Assembly: GCA_013042895.1 (NCBI GenBank)
Contig: JABDPD010000178.1
Location: 1-9,721, forward strand
Direction of reading: 5' to 3'
Length of the DNA: 9,721 bases
Source: Boseongicola sp.
GTDB taxonomy: Bacteria > Pseudomonadota > Alphaproteobacteria > Rhodobacterales > Rhodobacteraceae
In this document: positions 6,007 through 9,721 of the stretch, in pieces
Numbering within the stretch: position 1 is the first letter of the stretch
Layout: every line of letters starts with the position of its first letter
Notes under the pieces: generated by a model
The model's database searches: none
Seen by the model: only the letters and a program-made list of their open reading frames with translations
Told to the model about the DNA's origin: nothing
Program-made: the position numbers and the translations under genes

Positions 6007-6035
6007 AAGGGTCGCCTAACGGCGGCCCTTCTTCT
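6007..6035 (+). terminator. intrinsic terminator just upstream of arfB
   Basis: AAGGGTCGCC (6007-6016), loop TAAC, GGCGGCCCTT (6021-6030) makes a 10-bp stem with a single G-U pair, followed by the pyrimidine tract CTTCT. It closes the small unit at 5805-6006 (or the yhhQ transcript) and ends only about 11 bases before the arfB start codon. Confidence 0.8.
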
Positions 6036-6046
6036 ATATCAAAACC

Positions 6047-6460
6047 ATGAAAATCACGCCTGAAATCACAATCGCCGACTGGGAACTGACCGAGAACTTT
6101 GTCCGTGCCTCCGGGCCAGGCGGGCAGAACGTCAATAAAGTCTCTTCGGCAGTCGAGCTTCGGTTTGAGGCGGAACGCTCACCGAATTTGCCAATGTCGG
6201 TCAAACAAAGACTCCGGCGATTGGCAGGGCGGCGATGGACTAAGGACGGCGCCGTGATCATTCAAGTGAGCGAAGAGCGGAGTCAGGCGCGCAACCGAGA
6301 CATCGCGCGGGCCCGCTTGGCGGATTTGATCCGAAGAGCGACCGAGAAACCCAAGAAACGCATTCGTACGCGTGTCCCACTTGGACAAAAGCGGAAACGC
6401 GTCGAAGCGAAAAAACAACGTGGGCAAGTAAAAGCCTTGCGCGGACCGGTCGACGAATAG
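6047..6460 (+). CDS. arfB: alternative ribosome-rescue peptidyl-tRNA hydrolase ArfB (YaeJ)
   Basis: ArfB releases peptides from ribosomes stalled on truncated mRNAs by hydrolysing peptidyl-tRNA in the P site. The 137-residue protein has the RF1-type GGQ catalytic domain at the start: ASGPGGQNVNKVSSAVELRF (21-40), with Gly25-Gly26-Gln27. It lacks the codon-recognition domain of release factors. The basic tail (about 103-133, KPKKRIRTRVPLGQKRKRVE and AKKQRGQVKALRG) is the part that enters the empty mRNA channel in known ArfB structures. Length matches the family (about 140). The ATG at 6047 is the only sensible start, yet its upstream bases TATATCAAAACC contain no Shine-Dalgarno sequence, because the terminator ends there. 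A leaderless transcript from a -10 such as TATATC (6035-6040), or readthrough, would be needed. Confidence 0.94.
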   Translation: MKITPEITIADWELTENFVRASGPGGQNVNKVSSAVELRFEAERSPNLPMSVKQRLRRLAGRRWTKDGAVIIQVSEERSQARNRDIARARLADLIRRATEKPKKRIRTRVPLGQKRKRVEAKKQRGQVKALRGPVDE

Positions 6461-6475
6461 GGGATTTGTCCCCTA
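6458..6475. terminator. short hairpin between convergent arfB and thiQ
   Basis: TAGGGGA (6458-6464), loop TTTG, TCCCCTA (6469-6475) is a perfect 7-bp stem that includes the arfB stop codon. It lies in the 36-bp gap between convergent genes, where a bidirectional terminator is expected. The following bases are only mildly T-rich (ACTTCATC), so strength is uncertain. Confidence 0.5.
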
Positions 6476-6496
6476 ACTTCATCAAAGCCCTCGATC

Positions 6497-7180
6497 TTAT
6501 CTCAGGTAGCTTTCCAAAACGGCCGGAGGATTGGCAAACAGGCTTGTTGTGTCTTCAGGTGGAGAAACAATTCCGTCCGCAACCAACACAGTCTGTGCGG
6601 CATCTTGCGCATCCTCCGGGTCATGCGTGACCATTAGCAAGGTCGCCTCTGGCAAAAGCTCTCTCACCAAATCGAGCATCTCACGACGCTGCGACGGGCC
6701 AAGCGCAGAAAACGGCTCGTCCATCAAAATCACGGGACGTTTTGTCAAAAGCAGGCGTGCCAGGGCCACACGGCTCTGTTGTCCACCGGAAAGCGCTCCA
6801 GGTGTGCGGCGTTCCAGTCCTTTCAACCCTACCTTATCAAGCGCAACCAACGCCCGCTCGCGCGTTTCAAGGCTTGGTTTGGCGACTGGTTCTGCTCCCA
6901 AAGCCACATTGGTCAAACAGTCCAAATGGGGGAATAGATTATTATCCTGAAAGAGCATGGAAACAGGCCGTTCTCCCGGTATCAGTCCAGTGAGGTCCGC
7001 GCCATTCCAAACAATACGCCCCGCGTCCGGTGCCACGAAACCGGCAATCAGCGCAAGGAGCGACGATTTTCCGCCCCCGGACGGACCGATCACCGCCGTC
7101 ACACCCGGGCCTGAAATGCTCACGTTTGCCGAAAGCGAAAATCCCTCCCGTTCTAGGCGTACATCGTCCATTTCAAGCAC
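6497..7180 (-). CDS. thiQ: thiamine ABC transporter, ATP-binding protein ThiQ
   Basis: This is the ATPase subunit that powers thiamine/TPP import through ThiP. From GTG 7180 it has 227 residues, MLEMDDVRLEREGF onward, the usual short form of the family. Motifs: Walker A GPSGGGKS (32-39), Q-loop Gln78 in MLFQDNNLFPHL, ABC signature LSGGQQSR (130-137), Walker B VILMDEP (150-156), D-loop SALGP, and switch His186 in MVTHDPEDA. The start is decided by GGGAGG (7194-7189) 8 bases before GTG 7180; a longer frame to GTG 7201 has no ribosome site and only adds thiP-overlapping residues, and ATG 7171 is too far from the site. It overlaps the thiP end by 8 bases and is the last gene of the thiBPQ operon. 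Confidence 0.93.
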   Translation of the reverse strand: MLEMDDVRLEREGFSLSANVSISGPGVTAVIGPSGGGKSSLLALIAGFVAPDAGRIVWNGADLTGLIPGERPVSMLFQDNNLFPHLDCLTNVALGAEPVAKPSLETRERALVALDKVGLKGLERRTPGALSGGQQSRVALARLLLTKRPVILMDEPFSALGPSQRREMLDLVRELLPEATLLMVTHDPEDAQDAAQTVLVADGIVSPPEDTTSLFANPPAVLESYLR

Positions 7181-8735
7181 CAAGGCGTCCTCCCAGGTCA
7201 CATGCCCAGAATAAGAGGAAGCTCAGGCCGAGCAAAAGCAATGAGGCGCCCGCCGCTTCGTCCATTCGATACGCGCCCATCAGGCGATATAATTGCAGGG
7301 GCAACGTGGCAGTTTCCGGATCTGCAAACAAGGCAACTACTCCAAGGTCGCCCATCGACAACGCAGCCGCCAACCCTGCCGAAAAGCCCAGCGGGCGGCG
7401 TATCCGGGGCAGGATGAGCACCCGAAGTCGCGCAAAACCTGTAAGCCCAAGGCTATCGGCGAGCGGTCCATATGCTGTCTCAGCGTCTCGTACCGCCGGG
7501 ATCAGAACACGAAGAACGAATGGCAGTGTTACCAAGGCATTCACCAGAGCTGTCACCGGCAAGGCGAGGCGTGAAGGCTCAACAAACGGGAAAACGATGA
7601 TGAATAGTCCGGTGCCCACGACAAGCGGAGACGCTGCTATGGCAAGAAGGGCAGTACTTTCGATCCACCGGGCTCCGCTGCGGAAGCGCGCTGAGGCCAG
7701 TGCGATGACAAGGGCTGCACTTAGCACAATAGAGGTTGAAACTGTGGCAACGACCAGCGACCAAGCTGCGGACATCCAAACAGCGTCCGGCAACGCTGCA
7801 ATGCCGCCCAGTCCACGCACGAAAACTGCGGCCATAGGAGCAATCAGGAATGCCGCGGCGGCGGCGATCAGCGTGACGTCCAGAAAAACGCGAAGCCAAT
7901 CACGACCGTCCCAACGTTCTGGCGGCCGATCAAATCCCTTACCGAAACCTGGTGTCGCGGCCCATTTGAGCGCCATTAACGCCAGCGTCCCGGTGATCAC
8001 CAGTTGAACAACTGAGAGCATCGCCGCACGCGTGAGGTCAAAGTCGAATCGCACCGCTTGATAAATCGCAAGTTCGACCGTGGTGGCACGCGGGCCGCCT
8101 CCCAGCGTTAACGCGACTGCGAAACTCGTTGTGCACATGACAAAGATAATCAATGCCGCGGGCGGGACGGCCCGGACAAGCATCGGTATTTCGAGGTGTC
8201 GAAATATTGCACCCGGCCCCATATTGAGGGACGCGGCCAGACGGAACCGCTCGGATGGAATGGTGTGCCACCCCTGCAAGAGCAATCGCGTGGCAAGCGG
8301 CAGGTTCAAAAAGACGTGCGCCAGGACAACACCCTGCAAACCAAAAATGCTGATCGGTTCGGCTCCCAGCGCTACCAATCCAGCATTCAAGATCCCACCA
8401 CGACCAAAAATTGCCAAAAGGCCAAAAACCGCGACAATTACCGGGAGAAGAAATGGCGCCCCCAACATCGTGATCAGTGTTTCACGCCCCCAAAAACGGC
8501 GACGCGCAAGAGCGCGTGCGACTGGAATAGCCAGTCCAACACTTAGGAGCGCCGACAGGATTGCCTGCCATATCGTAAAGTGAATGGCTGCCCAGTCGGA
8601 CGCCGACAAACCACGACCGCCTTCCGCTGACAAAACGACAGCAAGACCGGTTGCGCCGATCAGTACCGGGATCGCGGCGGTCACCGCGATCCCGGCCCAT
8701 CCGGCAAACCCTAGCGGCTGAGTGCGGTCAGCCAT
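7173..8735 (-). CDS. thiP: thiamine ABC transporter, permease ThiP
   Basis: This fused double-permease forms the inner-membrane channel for thiamine and its phosphates (520 residues; E. coli ThiP is about 536). It contains two binding-protein-dependent permease domains (about residues 50-255 and 315-515) and about 12 hydrophobic segments. Each domain has an EAA-type loop that contacts ThiQ: LAASLNMGPGAIFRHLEIPM (167-186) and LADSLGLTGFARLRVLILPR (425-444). The stretch TTSFAVALTLGGGPRATTVE (202-221), followed by YQAVRFDFD, is typical of ThiP as opposed to iron permeases. The ATG at 8735 lies inside the end of thiB (25-base overlap) with only a weak GGA upstream, so translation is probably coupled to thiB. 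Confidence 0.94.
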   Translation of the reverse strand: MADRTQPLGFAGWAGIAVTAAIPVLIGATGLAVVLSAEGGRGLSASDWAAIHFTIWQAILSALLSVGLAIPVARALARRRFWGRETLITMLGAPFLLPVIVAVFGLLAIFGRGGILNAGLVALGAEPISIFGLQGVVLAHVFLNLPLATRLLLQGWHTIPSERFRLAASLNMGPGAIFRHLEIPMLVRAVPPAALIIFVMCTTSFAVALTLGGGPRATTVELAIYQAVRFDFDLTRAAMLSVVQLVITGTLALMALKWAATPGFGKGFDRPPERWDGRDWLRVFLDVTLIAAAAAFLIAPMAAVFVRGLGGIAALPDAVWMSAAWSLVVATVSTSIVLSAALVIALASARFRSGARWIESTALLAIAASPLVVGTGLFIIVFPFVEPSRLALPVTALVNALVTLPFVLRVLIPAVRDAETAYGPLADSLGLTGFARLRVLILPRIRRPLGFSAGLAAALSMGDLGVVALFADPETATLPLQLYRLMGAYRMDEAAGASLLLLGLSFLLFWACDLGGRLGA

Positions 8736-9697
8736 TCGTCCAAAGCGCCATCACGCGCCGCGGCTGCCGCTTCGGGCGACAAGAGAAGTGCTTGCGAAGG
8801 CTGCACCAGTGTTTCAAACCCGTCCGGTAATCCAACTTCGGGAATAACGGCCGGATACATCCAGTTGGTCGTCGGAATAACTGTCTGGAAAGCGTCCGTA
8901 AGCATGAAATCAAGAAAAGTGGAGGCCAACACGGGCTGATCGCTCGACGCCAGTTTCCCTGCGACCTCAACCTGCAGGTAATGACCTTCAGTAAAGGGCG
9001 CAGCAGCTTTGCTCGAATCTTCTTCCGCGATGAGGTGGTAAGCAGGTGACGTGGTATAGCTGAGGACCATATCAGCCTCGCCTTCAAGGAAAAGCCCATA
9101 GGCTTCGGACCACCCCGGTGTCACCGTGACGACATTATCCGCAAGAGCTTCCCAAATTGCGGGCGCTTCGTCTCCGTAGGCTGCTTTCACCCACATCAAA
9201 AGACCGAGGCCCGGTGTGGAAGATCGCGGATCTTGGATCACAATTGTCGTGTCGCTCGCTGCCAGAGTGCGAAAATCCGTTGGGATATTCTCTTGGTCGA
9301 CGTTGTGGACAAAAGCGAAGTAGCCCCAATCATAGGGCAGGAAGTTGGCGTCCGACCACTCGACAGGCATGTCCAACCCAGGTGTTTCAATGCCATGGGG
9401 CACAAAAAGCCCAGTTTCGTGGGCCGCTGCAATTAGGTTGGTATCAAGTCCCAACACGACGTCCGCATCGCTTCGTGAGCCCTCCAGCCGGACTCGGCCA
9501 AGAAGGGCCGCCCCATCACCTGCCGCTATGAATTGCAGATCACAAGCGCAAGTTACTTCAAAGGCAGCTTCAATCGCGGGCCCGGGACCCCAATCGGCGA
9601 CGAAACTGTCATAAGTGTACACGGTCAGAATGGGCAAGTCCTGAGCCGAAGCCGGAGTGACTGCCAAAAGCCCTGCCGCAAGGATTGGATAACGCAT
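8711..9697 (-). CDS. thiB: thiamine-binding periplasmic protein ThiB (TbpA)
   Basis: This is the periplasmic receptor that delivers thiamine, thiamine monophosphate or TPP to ThiPQ. The protein has 328 residues. The signal peptide is MRYPILAAGLLAVTPASA, cleaved before QDLP. It aligns with remembered E. coli ThiB along its whole length: LTVYTYDSFVADWGPGP (24-40), DADVVLGLDTNL (77-88), YDWGYFAFV (122-130), QDPRSSTPGLGLLMWV (155-170), TVTPGWSEAYGLFLEGEADM (191-210), VLSYTTSPAYH (211-221), EGHYLQVEVA (237-246) and IPTTNWMYP (274-282). The Trp, Tyr and Ser residues in these blocks form the thiamine pocket in the family. AAGGA lies 8 bases before the ATG. It is first in the operon; the promoter and any riboswitch are cut off by the right edge. 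Confidence 0.96.
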   Translation of the reverse strand: MRYPILAAGLLAVTPASAQDLPILTVYTYDSFVADWGPGPAIEAAFEVTCACDLQFIAAGDGAALLGRVRLEGSRSDADVVLGLDTNLIAAAHETGLFVPHGIETPGLDMPVEWSDANFLPYDWGYFAFVHNVDQENIPTDFRTLAASDTTIVIQDPRSSTPGLGLLMWVKAAYGDEAPAIWEALADNVVTVTPGWSEAYGLFLEGEADMVLSYTTSPAYHLIAEEDSSKAAAPFTEGHYLQVEVAGKLASSDQPVLASTFLDFMLTDAFQTVIPTTNWMYPAVIPEVGLPDGFETLVQPSQALLLSPEAAAAARDGALDEWLTALSR

Positions 9698-9721
9698 CTT
9701 TCGTTCCTTTTAGCTGGGCGA

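Noticed and set aside
5891..6019. third-frame small ORF MCRNSWRKHRLRANPKAEAP onward
   Set aside because: No ribosome site at proper distance, composition Arg/Pro-rich, and it runs into the terminator stem.
7030..8007. 325-residue plus-strand open frame
   Set aside because: Antisense to thiP and thiQ; Ser/Arg/Pro-rich composition typical of GC-rich shadow frames.
1..9721. Defence system, prophage, CRISPR array or transposon
   Set aside because: All sizeable genes are assigned to housekeeping or transport families, base composition is even, and no direct-repeat array or terminal inverted repeats with target duplications were seen.

Overview
The window looks like a chromosomal segment of an alphaproteobacterium, most likely Rhodobacteraceae (Roseobacter group). 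This is inferred from the moderately high GC content, the protein sequences (THEM6-like thioesterase, Atg22/UMF1-type MFS transporter, phytase-like esterase, YhhQ-type transporter) and the compact, overlapping operons. There is no mobile element, phage gene, CRISPR array, tRNA or rRNA. Gene content is mostly housekeeping, and no gene-free stretch exceeds 300 bases.

Left part, minus strand (1-1289): the N-terminal 304 residues of a RecQ helicase running off the left edge, preceded by a YggT-family membrane protein. A 132-bp divergent spacer with an 8-bp inverted repeat separates yggT from a plus-strand cluster.

Middle, plus strand (1422-5798): an acyl-CoA thioesterase-like hotdog protein, a UMF1/Atg22-like MFS transporter, a MepA-type murein endopeptidase and a secreted phytase-like esterase. 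The last three overlap end to start and are probably translationally coupled. A YhhQ/VUT family queuosine-precursor transporter follows after a 75-bp gap. The shared theme is envelope and transport functions, with no single obvious pathway.

The 248-bp spacer 5799-6046 is the most unusual part. It contains a short dyad, an anti-Shine-Dalgarno segment able to pair with a very long Shine-Dalgarno sequence (17 nt complementary to the alphaproteobacterial 16S rRNA 3' end), overlapping tiny reading frames, a bulged stem that holds a stop codon in its bulge, and a strong intrinsic terminator. The terminator abuts the start codon of arfB, a ribosome-rescue peptidyl-tRNA hydrolase that has no visible Shine-Dalgarno sequence of its own. 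The spacer looks like a small independent transcription unit (short mRNA or sRNA) or a leader/attenuator for arfB.

Right part, minus strand (6497-9697): a complete thiamine/TPP ABC importer operon, thiB-thiP-thiQ, with overlapping genes, converging on arfB. Only 24 bases upstream of thiB are present, so any TPP riboswitch lies outside the window.
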